From contig DAOWAN010000003.1 of assembly GCA_030634545.1 (NCBI GenBank), forward strand, positions 1 through 48,754: a stretch of DNA of 48,754 nucleotides, in the 5' to 3' direction. Both the position numbers and the translations under genes were made by a program. The stretch comes from Candidatus Nanohalarchaeota archaeon (GTDB lineage: Archaea > EX4484-52 > B79-G9). The notes under the pieces are model-generated. The model ran no database searches. It was given only the letters and a program-made list of their open reading frames with translations, and was not told the DNA's origin. Below are positions 24,942 through 33,465 of this stretch, piece after piece (positions within the stretch are counted from its first letter, which is position 1; every line of letters starts with the position of its first letter).

Positions 24942-25628
24942 ATGAAACTAAACAAAAATACAGAAAAGCCAATAGACATGCCGAAACTAAAAAGCCCATT
25001 CATAAGAAAGGATATAAACAACCAATACGTCTGCACTCCTGAAATCAATAACGATTATCGGTGGGTATTTACAAAAGAAAGCACGGCAATAGAAAAACTG
25101 GATGGCACAAACATAAGCATAGTCATAGAAAATAAGACAATAACCCAAATATACAACCGCAAAAACCATATAGATGTCTGGAAAAAAGGCAGCAAAATAT
25201 ATGCGCAGGGTCTCTTAGAGACCATAGACCGCCAGTACTTCAAACCAAACCACATGATGGACGGGCAGTATTTTGGCGAACTTATCGGCGCAAGAATCAA
25301 TGGCAACCAGTATAAGCAGGATAATCCAATATGGCTCCCATTCTACTATCTTGAAAAAAACTACCGCTACAAATTCTGGGATGACTTTGTAAAAGAACTC
25401 GACGGTCTTGAAGACAAAGAAATCTATGAAAAAATGCGCAGCCTCTTCAAAGGGCTATGGAGCTTATACAAGCGAAAAAAAGCAATTAAAGGCGAAGTAG
25501 ATGAGACCACTGCGTTTGAAGGTCTTGCAGCAGAAGGCATAGTGTTCTACCGGAAAGGCACAAATGAGATGTGCAAACTAAGGCGCGATATGTTTGACTT
25601 CTATAGAGGGAGGCATCATAAAAACTGA
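24942..25628 (+). CDS. RNA ligase-family nucleotidyltransferase
   Basis: The protein (228 aa) has the covalent nucleotidyltransferase motifs in order: I, EKLDGTN with the nucleophile Lys52; III, YFGELIG near 110; IV, AEGIVFY near 200; and V, CKLRRD with Lys212. There is no DNA-ligase OB domain, and the set best fits the T4 Rnl2/RNA-editing ligase group that seals RNA nicks using ATP. AGGTGAT lies 6-7 nt before ATG 24942. A DUF1016 nuclease gene follows after 22 nt, so the two are likely co-transcribed. Confidence 0.8.
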   Translation: MKLNKNTEKPIDMPKLKSPFIRKDINNQYVCTPEINNDYRWVFTKESTAIEKLDGTNISIVIENKTITQIYNRKNHIDVWKKGSKIYAQGLLETIDRQYFKPNHMMDGQYFGELIGARINGNQYKQDNPIWLPFYYLEKNYRYKFWDDFVKELDGLEDKEIYEKMRSLFKGLWSLYKRKKAIKGEVDETTAFEGLAAEGIVFYRKGTNEMCKLRRDMFDFYRGRHHKN

Positions 25629-25650
25629 GATATCGCACGAGGAGGATATT

Positions 25651-26679
25651 ATGAGAAGTGAAATTAAGGATATAAATATGGACAAGGTCTACAGGGACAT
25701 AAGAACTGTATTGGAAAAAGCCAGAGGTAATGCATACAGGGCAGTTAATTTTGCAATGGTTACAGCGTACTGGCAGATAGGTAAAGTTATCGTCGAAGAA
25801 GAACAGGAAGGTGTAAAACGTGCAGAATACGGAAAATCACTTATAAAATGTCTTGCACAAAAACTAACACAAGAGTACGGCAAAGGATTTACTGAAAGAA
25901 ATCTGTGGTACATCAGGGATTTTTATATGAAGTTCCGAAAAGTGAACGCACTGCGTTCAGAATTGACATGGACCCATTACAGGATGCTTTTGCGCATCGA
26001 AAAAGAGGAAACAAGACAATTTTATATGGCGGAATCTGTTAATAGTAACTGGAGCACAAGAGAACTTGAAAGGCAAATAAACTCTCTTCTTTATGAGCGA
26101 ATTGCTTTAAGCAAAGATAAAGAAAAGGTAAAAGAATTGTCAGAACAAGGTCAAATTCTCAGGAAACCGGAAGATATTATTAAGAATCCTTACGTTCTTG
26201 AATTTTTGGGATTAAAAGAGAATACTAAATTGCATGAGAGTGATTTGGAGCAATTGCTGATTGATAAGCTACAGGCATTTCTGCTTGAACTTGGGAAAGG
26301 ATTTTCTCTTGTAGCAAGGCAAAAAAGAATATCTGTTGGCGGAGATCATTACTATATTGATTTAGTATTCTATAATTACATTTTGAAGTGTTTCGTTCTT
26401 ATTGACCTGAAAATTGGCAAGCTCACACATCAGGATATAGGGCAAATTGACTTTTATACGCGCTATTATGAAAAAGAAGAAAGGCAGGACAGCGATAATC
26501 CTACAGTTGGCTTGATTCTGTGTTCAGATAAAAATGAATCAATGGTAAAATACACTCTTCTTAATGATAACAAGAGGGTTTTTGCATCAAAATACAAACT
26601 CTGCCTGCCGACAGAAGAAGAACTTAAAAAAGAGATACTCAGGGAGCGTATGCAAATAGAAGAGGAAAAAACTCGCTAA
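25651..26679 (+). CDS. DUF1016 (YhcG-type) PD-(D/E)XK nuclease-like protein
   Basis: The 342-residue protein has the DUF1016 layout: an N-terminal helical domain (FAMVTAYWQIGKVIVEEEQ, LSRKL-type YGKGFTERNLWYIRDFY) and a C-terminal nuclease fold with YIDLVFYN and CFVLIDLKIGKL, the D...D-x-K catalytic set. Members occur in defence islands and beside restriction genes. The start is fixed at ATG 25651 by AGGAGG at 25639-25644. It lies directly after the RNA ligase gene. A truncated relative is at 47229-47348. Confidence 0.85.
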   Translation: MRSEIKDINMDKVYRDIRTVLEKARGNAYRAVNFAMVTAYWQIGKVIVEEEQEGVKRAEYGKSLIKCLAQKLTQEYGKGFTERNLWYIRDFYMKFRKVNALRSELTWTHYRMLLRIEKEETRQFYMAESVNSNWSTRELERQINSLLYERIALSKDKEKVKELSEQGQILRKPEDIIKNPYVLEFLGLKENTKLHESDLEQLLIDKLQAFLLELGKGFSLVARQKRISVGGDHYYIDLVFYNYILKCFVLIDLKIGKLTHQDIGQIDFYTRYYEKEERQDSDNPTVGLILCSDKNESMVKYTLLNDNKRVFASKYKLCLPTEEELKKEILRERMQIEEEKTR

Positions 26680-26751
26680 ACAAAAAACCAGATAATAACA
26701 AGAAAACAAAAAACATGGCTCTTTCTATCAACAATCTGAGACCACCCCCCA

Positions 26752-27636
26752 TTAACTTCCCATCTTCTGCAAAATAGACTGATATGAGCCGTCAAAATCA
26801 AAACTCGGCAGATATCCCGAAGTTACAAAAAAGAAAACCGCTACTGCAAAAGCCAGCGAAAGCATGTTAACAATAAACCCCTTCCAAAGATCTTCCCGCT
26901 CATCTGCTTTGAGCAGAAACATTGTAACTGTGATGGATAAGAAACCACCGATATGTGCAAAATGCGCTATCCCATCATTCACCTGCCCCAAAATCCCTGC
27001 AATGTCTGCATAAATCACAAGCCACCCACTTACAATATTCGGCAGCGGAACAACAGACTGGTAAGTAATCCCGAAAGGTTCAATCAGCATTGCTGCGGCA
27101 ACCACACCCATCAATGCACCGGAGGCGCCAATCGCACCGGCATCAGATCCGGTAATAAAAAGAGATACAAGAGAGTAAAATAAACTGCTGATAATCAAAG
27201 CTCCGAAATAAATCATAGCAGTCTTACTGCTACCAAGCCTTCGCTCAACTGTTCTTCCGAAAACAAAAATGCCCAGCATATTTCCAAACAGGTGCACAAG
27301 ACTGCCATGCAGAAATCCGCAGGTCACAAGCGTATAATAACTCCCGAAATCATACAGGTTGCCCGGGTAATTTACAAAAGACATGAATAGCTCTTCACTA
27401 AAAAACAGACTGGCAAACATAATTACGATATTCAGAATAATTATCGTGATAGTAAATTTTGCCTCAAACATAAACCTGTGCATATAAGAAAATGGCTCAA
27501 ATAAATCATTCCAATTCCTCTTTCCTATGAGAATCAGCAGAAAAGTTACGGGCGTAAGCAATATATCTATAAAAAACTTCCAAAGAAATCGTGATTCAGA
27601 TTCAATCTCTTTTTCTTTATCTTTAGCATTGCCCAT
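26752..27636 (-). CDS. Rhomboid-family intramembrane serine protease
   Basis: The protein (294 aa) has a cytoplasmic N-terminus, six or seven spans, GSLVHLFGNMLGIFVFG (the HxxxN motif), the catalytic Ser in GASGALMG and the catalytic His in AHFAHIGGF. It cleaves membrane proteins within the bilayer; its targets are unknown. ATG 27636 has GTGAT just upstream. It is convergent with the DUF1016 gene. Its + strand is strongly C-rich (8 G to 22 C in 26941-27000), in contrast with DP1 across the spacer. Confidence 0.9.
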   Translation of the reverse strand: MGNAKDKEKEIESESRFLWKFFIDILLTPVTFLLILIGKRNWNDLFEPFSYMHRFMFEAKFTITIIILNIVIMFASLFFSEELFMSFVNYPGNLYDFGSYYTLVTCGFLHGSLVHLFGNMLGIFVFGRTVERRLGSSKTAMIYFGALIISSLFYSLVSLFITGSDAGAIGASGALMGVVAAAMLIEPFGITYQSVVPLPNIVSGWLVIYADIAGILGQVNDGIAHFAHIGGFLSITVTMFLLKADEREDLWKGFIVNMLSLAFAVAVFFFVTSGYLPSFDFDGSYQSILQKMGS

Positions 27637-28187
27637 AATATCACTTAGACTATATTAACATATATAATTTTAAAGTGTTTTAGATAAATACAGGGAATAA
27701 CGGGCACATAGAATGCATATTTCTCTTAACCGAACACGTATGCAGTGAAAATACACTTATAGTAAAAGCCATAACTATTTTGACTGAATGGCTTTTCTAT
27801 ATGCTTAAAATTGCGATGCAATTTTAGCATCCAACAAATCAATGTGATTTGTTCGGATCATTAAAAATCGTTTTACGATGTTTATGATTGCGGAATTGCG
27901 ACCCAATTCCTAATTTCGCAATAAGCAATTCAGTATGAATTGCGAAATTTTGAAAATTTGTACCAAATTTCCAATTTTCGAAATTTGAAATGGGTGACCA
28001 TTTCGAAAATCCAGGAAATCTTTGATTTCCCCGGATAGATTGACGCCTCTAGGTTTTTTCTAGAGTTTGTCCATTTTTTATCGTATATGAAAATAAAAAA
28101 GCTTGGAATTCTCCAATTGTACATATCTTCCATGATTTAGTAACGGCGTCAACTATACATTAATATTTATGCGCATAATTAGTTCCT
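27637..28187. other. Candidate replication origin (strand-composition switch)
   Basis: The + strand is C-rich left of this spacer (8 G/22 C in 26941-27000; 5 G/27 C in 15421-15480) and G-rich right of it (23 G/9 C in 29041-29100), independent of gene direction. The spacer is A/T-rich with many palindromes (element B) and lies directly before DP1, a replication gene found near origins in Pyrococcus. No cdc6/orc1 gene or origin box was seen, so this stays a hypothesis. Confidence 0.35.
27757..28157 (+). repeat. Hairpin-array element B (longest form)
   Basis: The left hairpin AAAAGCCAT/ATGGCTTTT (27764-27796) is followed by AAAATTGC-GAT-GCAATTTT, ATCC..AACAAATCA/TGATTTGTT..GGAT, AAAAATCG/CGATGTTTATG, ATTGCG/CGCAAT, GCAATTC/GAATTGC, a long AAATTT stem, AAATGG-GTGA-CCATTT and ATCC..GGAAATC/GATTTCC..GGAT. 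The right end is closed by TTGACGCC (28040-28047) with GGCGTCAA (28145-28152), enclosing CTCTAG/CTAGAG. TATAGT and ACTATA mark the ends. It sits between the rhomboid gene and DP1. Confidence 0.88.
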
Positions 28188-29738
28188 ATGGAGAAGATAG
28201 ATGAGGGGAAGAAGGATATGGATGAAGTTGGTGAAGTTATTTCGTGTCTGAGGAAGAAGGGGCTTATTGTTGATACCGGGGCGCTTGAGTTCATCAAGGA
28301 GAAGAATCTGGGATGCTCTGATGTTGAGTCTATACGTGTGGAGTCGCTGTTTCTTACTAAGGAGATGATTGAGGCGCATATTGGGAAGGTTAAAGTGAGT
28401 GAGACTAAGGAAGTAGAGGTCGCTTTGGAGGATGAAGATGAGCTATGCACGGATCCTGAGATGCAAGATACTAATGAAGAGGAGAGTCCTGAAGTGAATG
28501 GTACCGGAGAGAGGTCTCCTTGTGTGAGGGTTGAAAGTCCTCTGTGCGATGAGCCGAGGGAGAGGCGTATTGATTCGTTTGTAGGGTATTTCAATGCGCG
28601 ATATAATGCGATGAAGAATCTGCTTTTGCGCAGGCAGGAGCTTAAGAATCTTGTGTCTCTCGGAAGGTTTACCAAGTATAGTAATGACAGGAATGTCTCT
28701 GTTATCGGGATTGTGACGGGTGTCTCGAAGAGCAAGGCAGGGAATACTGTTGTAAATCTTGAGGACCCGACTGGCAAAATTATGGTGATCATAAAGGACC
28801 AGAAAGGGATTGGCGAGGATGAGCTTCTGAATGATGTGGTTATTGGAGTATGCGGCAGTACGTTTAATGGGTTTTTCTATGCGGATTCTATTGTGCTTGC
28901 AGATGTGCCTATACTGAATAATGCTAAGACTGTTTCAGATCATGTTTCGGGTGTGTTTCTTTCGGATCTGCATTTTGGCAGCAAGTATTTTAATAAGGGG
29001 ATTGAGGAGAGGTTTTTGAAGTGGATTATGTCTCCTTCAGGGGCGCAGGTCAGGTATCTGTTTATTTGCGGGGATAATGTTGACGGGGTCGGGATATACC
29101 CGGGGCAGGATTCTGAGCTTGTTGAGACTGATATTTTTGCGCAGTACAGGCTTTTTGAGGAGTTTGTACTAAAGATCCCGCGGCATATACAGATCATAAT
29201 ATGCCCGGGGAACCATGATGCTGTGAGGATAGGTGAGCCACAGCCGGCGCTTGGGAGGGATCTTGTCCCGAATATATGTGATGCAGAGAATGTGCATCTT
29301 GTGGGGAATCCAGCGTATGTAAATGTACATGGTGGTGATTCTGCGGATGGTATCAATGTCCTTATGTATCACGGGTATAGTTTTACGAGTATTGTTGATG
29401 CGATTCCTTATCTTAGGCAGAAGGGGCTTGTCAATCCGCAGTATGTGATGGAGTATGTGCTGAAGAGGAGGCATCTTGCGCCGCCTTACGGTGTGACTGT
29501 GGGTATGCCTGAGAAGCAGGATGCTCTTGTGATCAGCAAGATCCCGGATATTTTCCAGACAGGGGATCTTCATTCGCATGCGATTGATGATTACAGGGGG
29601 ATCACTCTTATATCGTCCAGTACGTTTCAGGACCAGACTCCGTTTATGGATCGCGTGGGGCATGTCGCTAATCCCGGGAAGGTCAGTGTTGTTGATTTTC
29701 ATACAAGGGAGGCAAAGTCTATTGATTTTAGTTCCTAG
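28188..29738 (+). CDS. polB: DNA polymerase D (Pol II) small subunit DP1
   Basis: The 516-residue protein has a variable acidic N-terminus, an OB fold (VSVIGIVTGVSKSKAG to GKIMVIIKD, about 170-205) and a calcineurin-like phosphoesterase domain: LSDLHFGSKYF, CGDNVDG, CPGNHDAV, YHGYSF and TGDLHSHA. DP1 is the 3'-5' proofreading subunit of the replicative PolD. The last motif is G-D-L-H where G-H-x-H is usual. The start follows hairpin element B by 30 nt, with TTAATATTTATG about 25 nt upstream as promoter. Its last 4 bases overlap the convergent MFS gene. Confidence 0.94.
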   Translation: MEKIDEGKKDMDEVGEVISCLRKKGLIVDTGALEFIKEKNLGCSDVESIRVESLFLTKEMIEAHIGKVKVSETKEVEVALEDEDELCTDPEMQDTNEEESPEVNGTGERSPCVRVESPLCDEPRERRIDSFVGYFNARYNAMKNLLLRRQELKNLVSLGRFTKYSNDRNVSVIGIVTGVSKSKAGNTVVNLEDPTGKIMVIIKDQKGIGEDELLNDVVIGVCGSTFNGFFYADSIVLADVPILNNAKTVSDHVSGVFLSDLHFGSKYFNKGIEERFLKWIMSPSGAQVRYLFICGDNVDGVGIYPGQDSELVETDIFAQYRLFEEFVLKIPRHIQIIICPGNHDAVRIGEPQPALGRDLVPNICDAENVHLVGNPAYVNVHGGDSADGINVLMYHGYSFTSIVDAIPYLRQKGLVNPQYVMEYVLKRRHLAPPYGVTVGMPEKQDALVISKIPDIFQTGDLHSHAIDDYRGITLISSSTFQDQTPFMDRVGHVANPGKVSVVDFHTREAKSIDFSS

Positions 29739-30910
29739 GGTTTTCTTGCGAGTGAGAGGAGTATGTTTATTGTTAACAGGAGGATGGCGCATAGCATGAA
29801 TGTGTGGGTGAGGGTGTATGCGTCTGTTATGTAGCCTGTGAGGGGGAGTATTATTGCGGCTGCTATGCTTGCTGCAAGTGAGTTTACTGATAGGATGGTT
29901 GCACGGTTGTGGGATGCGATATGGCGGTTTATGTAGTCGTTTATTACAGGGTCGCTGTAGCCCCATGCGAATTGTCCGAGGATTATTGCGATTATGCCGA
30001 GGGCAAGGCTGCCTGTTGAGAGGAGCAGGAGGGCGATTATTGTGAGGGCAGGTATAATTATAAGAGATGATTTTTCTCCGATGATGTTTTCTATGCGGTT
30101 GGCAGAGTATGCGCCGAGGGCTACGAGCAGGTTCACTAATGCAAAGACGGCGCCGATGTAGATTATGCTTAAGCCCGCAGATATGAGGAATGGCTGGTAG
30201 AGCCAGAACATCGCAAATGAGAATGCAGAGTATACTGAGGAGTAGAGTATGAGCCATCTTACGTGTTTGTGGGTTTTTGCGAATATTATGCCTTCTTTTA
30301 TGAGGTGAGTTGTTTCGCGGAGGGTTGCGCTTTTGGTGTGCAGTGGCTCGCGCATGGAGAGTGCCAGCGGGATTGTCAGAGTATAGGGAATTGCTGCTAC
30401 CAGGATTGGGAGGGATGGGGATATTGTGTATAGCCAGCTTCCGATTATGGATGCTGCGGCTGCGCATGTGAAGCCCATGGCGTTTGCGTTGCCTTGTATT
30501 TTCTTGAAGCGGCTTTCTTTTTTTAGTGATTTTAGTGTGTCGTAGAGGATTGCTGTGTCTGCGCCGGAGATGAAGACTGTGCCGAGGGCAAGGATGGCTT
30601 CTGCGATTAGGAAACCTGTGAAGGTGGATGCATAGGCGTATGAGAGGAGACCAATTGCGCCTAGTGCTGAGCCTAAGGCTATTGTTTTTTTCCGGCCTAG
30701 CTGATCTGCTATGGCTCCAGTGGGTATCTCTAGTGCAAACATTAATAGCGAATATATTCCCTGGAGAATCATTATCTGTGTCAGGGTGAGACCTTTGCTT
30801 GTGAGGTATATTATGAATATGGGGACGAAGAAGAAGGCGGCGTATCTTAGGGTCATGAAGACGTAGTATTTCGGGATGTTTTTTTCCAGTTGTTGTGTTG
30901 GTGTTTTCAT
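29735..30910 (-). CDS. Major facilitator superfamily transporter
   Basis: This 391-residue protein has about 12 spans and the MFS loop motif A as GAIADQLGRKKTIALGS (near 64-80), which places it among proton-coupled drug or sugar exporters. The first half has PTGAIAD, typical of the multidrug branch. ATG 30910 precedes the basic N-terminus MKTPTQQLEKNIPKYYV. It is convergent with DP1 (4-nt overlap), and element C lies about 100 nt upstream. The substrate is not known. Confidence 0.88.
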   Translation of the reverse strand: MKTPTQQLEKNIPKYYVFMTLRYAAFFFVPIFIIYLTSKGLTLTQIMILQGIYSLLMFALEIPTGAIADQLGRKKTIALGSALGAIGLLSYAYASTFTGFLIAEAILALGTVFISGADTAILYDTLKSLKKESRFKKIQGNANAMGFTCAAAASIIGSWLYTISPSLPILVAAIPYTLTIPLALSMREPLHTKSATLRETTHLIKEGIIFAKTHKHVRWLILYSSVYSAFSFAMFWLYQPFLISAGLSIIYIGAVFALVNLLVALGAYSANRIENIIGEKSSLIIIPALTIIALLLLSTGSLALGIIAIILGQFAWGYSDPVINDYINRHIASHNRATILSVNSLAASIAAAIILPLTGYITDAYTLTHTFMLCAILLLTINILLSLARKP

Positions 30911-31011
30911 TTTATTGGCACCTTATGATATGTTGTTTAGATAGATATATACAGAGCAATATAATATGATTCATAGGGTTAAATATCTTAAAGACAAGCA
31001 ACAAACCAGAG

Positions 31012-31170
31012 TTATAGTCAAGGCACTAATAAATTGAGTACGGTGCCTTGCCATATCATTAAAATTGCTCTGCAATTTTAGGATCCGGAAAATCAAAGAT
31101 TTTCCAGGATAGACGAAGGCATATTGGTTTTTTTGTGATGTTTGCTCATTTATTTCATGCCTTCACTATA
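31012..31170 (+). repeat. Hairpin-array element C (short form)
   Basis: It opens with TATAGT, then hairpins CAAGGCAC/GTGCCTTG (31019-31050), AAAATTGC-TCT-GCAATTTT and ATCC..GGAAAATC/GATTTTCC..GGAT. It closes with GAAGGCAT (31115-31122) paired to ATGCCTTC (31157-31164), then ACTATA. The closing stem differs from those of B and D on both sides, so pairing is conserved rather than sequence. It lies upstream of the MFS gene. Confidence 0.88.
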
Positions 31171-31266
31171 GAATGGGAGGCGGTCAGAAGTTCAGGGTTA
31201 ATATGTAAATGCCCTTAAAGATATAAATGAGAATATTGATAGAAAGGAATAGCAGAGGGCGATGGA

Positions 31267-31491
31267 TTATTCTGTGGATTTTTTTGTCTTGCAGTCACCG
31301 AGAAGCTCGTGGAGCTTGTCTGGGAGGTAGCGCACATCAATCTGGTTTTTGAATATTATCATTACGTCTTTCCTGTTGTCTGTCTTGTCCAGGTCTTCTA
31401 TGTCAAAGTCGTCTATGTCGTCGTTTTTTAGTTTGGATTCAAGGACTGAGCGCTTTTCGTCAACCATGATTCCGACACTTGTTACATCCAT
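31267..31491 (-). CDS. Small acidic protein of unknown function, 74 aa
   Basis: No family is recognised. The product is acidic, with KNDDIDDFDIEDLDKTDN in the middle and a basic end (GDCKTKKSTE). ATG 31491 is preferred to an in-frame GTG at 31500, because AGGTG (which includes that GTG) lies about 6 nt before the ATG as ribosome-binding site. It stands alone between element C and the M24 peptidase gene. Confidence 0.6.
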   Translation of the reverse strand: MDVTSVGIMVDEKRSVLESKLKNDDIDDFDIEDLDKTDNRKDVMIIFKNQIDVRYLPDKLHELLGDCKTKKSTE

Positions 31492-31699
31492 TTTTTTCAC
31501 CTGTGAATTGTATTAAAGTGTTAATTTTTTAAAGATATATGTGTGCGAGCCGGCAATCAAAAAAGTGACCGTTAAATATTTAAATGATGGAGAACATATA
31601 GTGACATTCTGGAAAACTTGGGCTCGGATGGGTGGAAGTCAGAATTTTCTTGTTTCGGGATTTTTCCCAGAGGCAATCTTCCTCCCTCTACCGGGACTT

Positions 31700-32845
31700 T
31701 TACATTTCGAAGCGGTTTAGGCGTTCGATTCCTTTGGTTTTCAGGACGACGGTGTCTTCTATTCTTATGCCGAATCTTCCTTTTACGTAGATTGCGGGTT
31801 CTATTGTGAATACCATGTTTTTTTTCAGGATGAATGATGTGTGTGATGATAGTGTCGGGTATTCATGGACTTCGAGTCCTACGCCGTGACCCAGACCGTG
31901 AAAGTTTGAGTAGTTTGTGTTTTTGTGTCCTTTTTTTTCGAGGAATTCTTTTGCAATCATGTCTATTGAGTTTGAGGTCATGCCGGGCACTATCTCGTCT
32001 TCCAGTTTTCTGTGCAGTTCTATTAGGTCGGTGTGTGCTTTTTCTATTTCAGGGTCGTGACCTAAGATGAATGTCCTTGAGGTGTCGGAGTTGTAGTGGT
32101 TGCTTTTTACGCCCATGTCTATCAGTATGAGTTTTGATGGCTTTCTTGTGGTGGGTGTGCCGTGGATGTAGGATGAGCCTTCGTCGCCTGCGACGAGTAT
32201 CGGGAAGCTCCATTCTTTGCCGCAGCCGACTACCATCTGTTTTATTCGTTCTGCGAGTTGTTTTTCTGATCTGTCTTTTAGCCCTTCTGATTCGAGGTTG
32301 GTTAAGATACGGTCTGAGAGCAGGCATGCGTTTTTTATTTCGGTGATTTCTGCGTCGTCTTTTATTGATCTTATAGCTGAGATCTCTTTGCTTATGTCGA
32401 TTAGCTGGCACTGCGGTAGTTTTTTCTGGAGGGCGGTGTAATAGTTGTAGTCTACTGTGCCGTCTATACCTATTTTCATTTTGTGCGCGTTCATGTCTTT
32501 TAGATAGTCTGAGATTTTCTGGGATTTGATGTCGATTATGGATCTTATGCCTGTGGTGGCTTCTGCTTTTTCTTTTTCAAATGTGAAGAGGGTGTCGTTT
32601 GCTTTTGTCAAGAGAAGGCATGTAGGCCAGAGGTCGTAGAAGCCGGTGAAGTAGTAGATGTTCGGGAGGGTTGTGGTTTCGGGGTAGTTTTGCGCGCAGA
32701 GGAGTATGATGTCGAGGTCTTTTTCGTATAGGAGTTTTCTTAGTTGCTGCATGCGTTTTGAGGGGGGCATAGGTGTCATCTTTGTTTTGTAAATTGGGGT
32801 GTTGAATGGGTTTGGTTGGTTTTGGTTGTTTTTAGAAGTCATCAT
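31700..32845 (-). CDS. M24-family metallopeptidase (Xaa-Pro peptidase-like)
   Basis: The C-terminal 'pita-bread' domain holds all five metal ligands: Asp in LIDMGV, Asp in NSDTSRTF, His in GLGHGVGLEVHE, Glu in TIEPAIY and Glu in RIEDTVV. The creatinase-like N-terminal domain precedes it. Such enzymes remove N-terminal residues next to proline or cleave Xaa-Pro dipeptides. A longer frame reaches 32923, but a TATA box (GCTATAAATAA) lies within that extension, so ATG 32845 (MMTSKNNQ) or 32842 with GAGATG nearby is the better start, giving 381 aa. Confidence 0.9.
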   Translation of the reverse strand: MMTSKNNQNQPNPFNTPIYKTKMTPMPPSKRMQQLRKLLYEKDLDIILLCAQNYPETTTLPNIYYFTGFYDLWPTCLLLTKANDTLFTFEKEKAEATTGIRSIIDIKSQKISDYLKDMNAHKMKIGIDGTVDYNYYTALQKKLPQCQLIDISKEISAIRSIKDDAEITEIKNACLLSDRILTNLESEGLKDRSEKQLAERIKQMVVGCGKEWSFPILVAGDEGSSYIHGTPTTRKPSKLILIDMGVKSNHYNSDTSRTFILGHDPEIEKAHTDLIELHRKLEDEIVPGMTSNSIDMIAKEFLEKKGHKNTNYSNFHGLGHGVGLEVHEYPTLSSHTSFILKKNMVFTIEPAIYVKGRFGIRIEDTVVLKTKGIERLNRFEM

Positions 32846-32950
32846 CTCGTGTGTTTTGTATTTGCATGGATTGTGAACGAAATTATTTATAGCTTCGTGT
32901 GAATTATGTGTCTTTTCGTTCAAATCACATAATAAATAAGAAAAAATGAA

Positions 32951-33376
32951 TTATTCTGGATGATTGATTGCTCCAGATTTACTTAGTGATTTATCATGGC
33001 GCAATATATCTTCTGCTTTGAGATGGATTAAGTCTTTTTTCACTTTTTCAATAGTTCCATTTAATTTAGATATTCTTGCCATTGCCTTATCGTCTTTAAA
33101 TTTCAAAATATTTGCATATTCCTTTTTTTTCTTATATCTAAACGTTGTTAGTTGAGTTGTTAATTTGTGTGCTTTAGATTGAAGGATTTTATCTTTTATT
33201 TTAAGTTCTTGGACCCATTTTTCCTTTTCTTTTCCCGTAGTAGTTGCCACTTTCATCTGGAGATACCTTACTCGATTCACTGCAATATCTTTCTTGGTTA
33301 CAGTATTTCTTCTTTTACCATTATAAACGACTCCAGATCCTAAACGATAATTTTCATATGAAATGTCATACCCCAT
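32951..33376 (-). CDS. Coiled-coil protein of unknown function, 141 aa
   Basis: The protein is very Lys-rich and helical. Residues about 40-130 form a long coiled coil (KEKEKWVQELKIKDKILQSK, AMARISKLNGTIEKVKKDL). No family is recognised. GGTGAT lies 5 nt before ATG 33376. It opens the A/T-rich island that extends to 37.2 kb and shows little of the G/T bias of flanking genes, suggesting acquired DNA. Confidence 0.6.
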   Translation of the reverse strand: MGYDISYENYRLGSGVVYNGKRRNTVTKKDIAVNRVRYLQMKVATTTGKEKEKWVQELKIKDKILQSKAHKLTTQLTTFRYKKKKEYANILKFKDDKAMARISKLNGTIEKVKKDLIHLKAEDILRHDKSLSKSGAINHPE

Positions 33377-33465
33377 AAAATCACCAGATATTTTTGTTAT
33401 TATATTGATATCTTACGCAACCAATAAATTTAAAATATCTCAACATAATAATACGTTTGAGATTC

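Noticed and set aside
29169-30467. A 432-residue minus-strand frame, very rich in Arg, His, Pro and Asn.
   Set aside because: It overlaps DP1 and the MFS gene, both with clear motifs. The odd composition is caused by the local strand bias.
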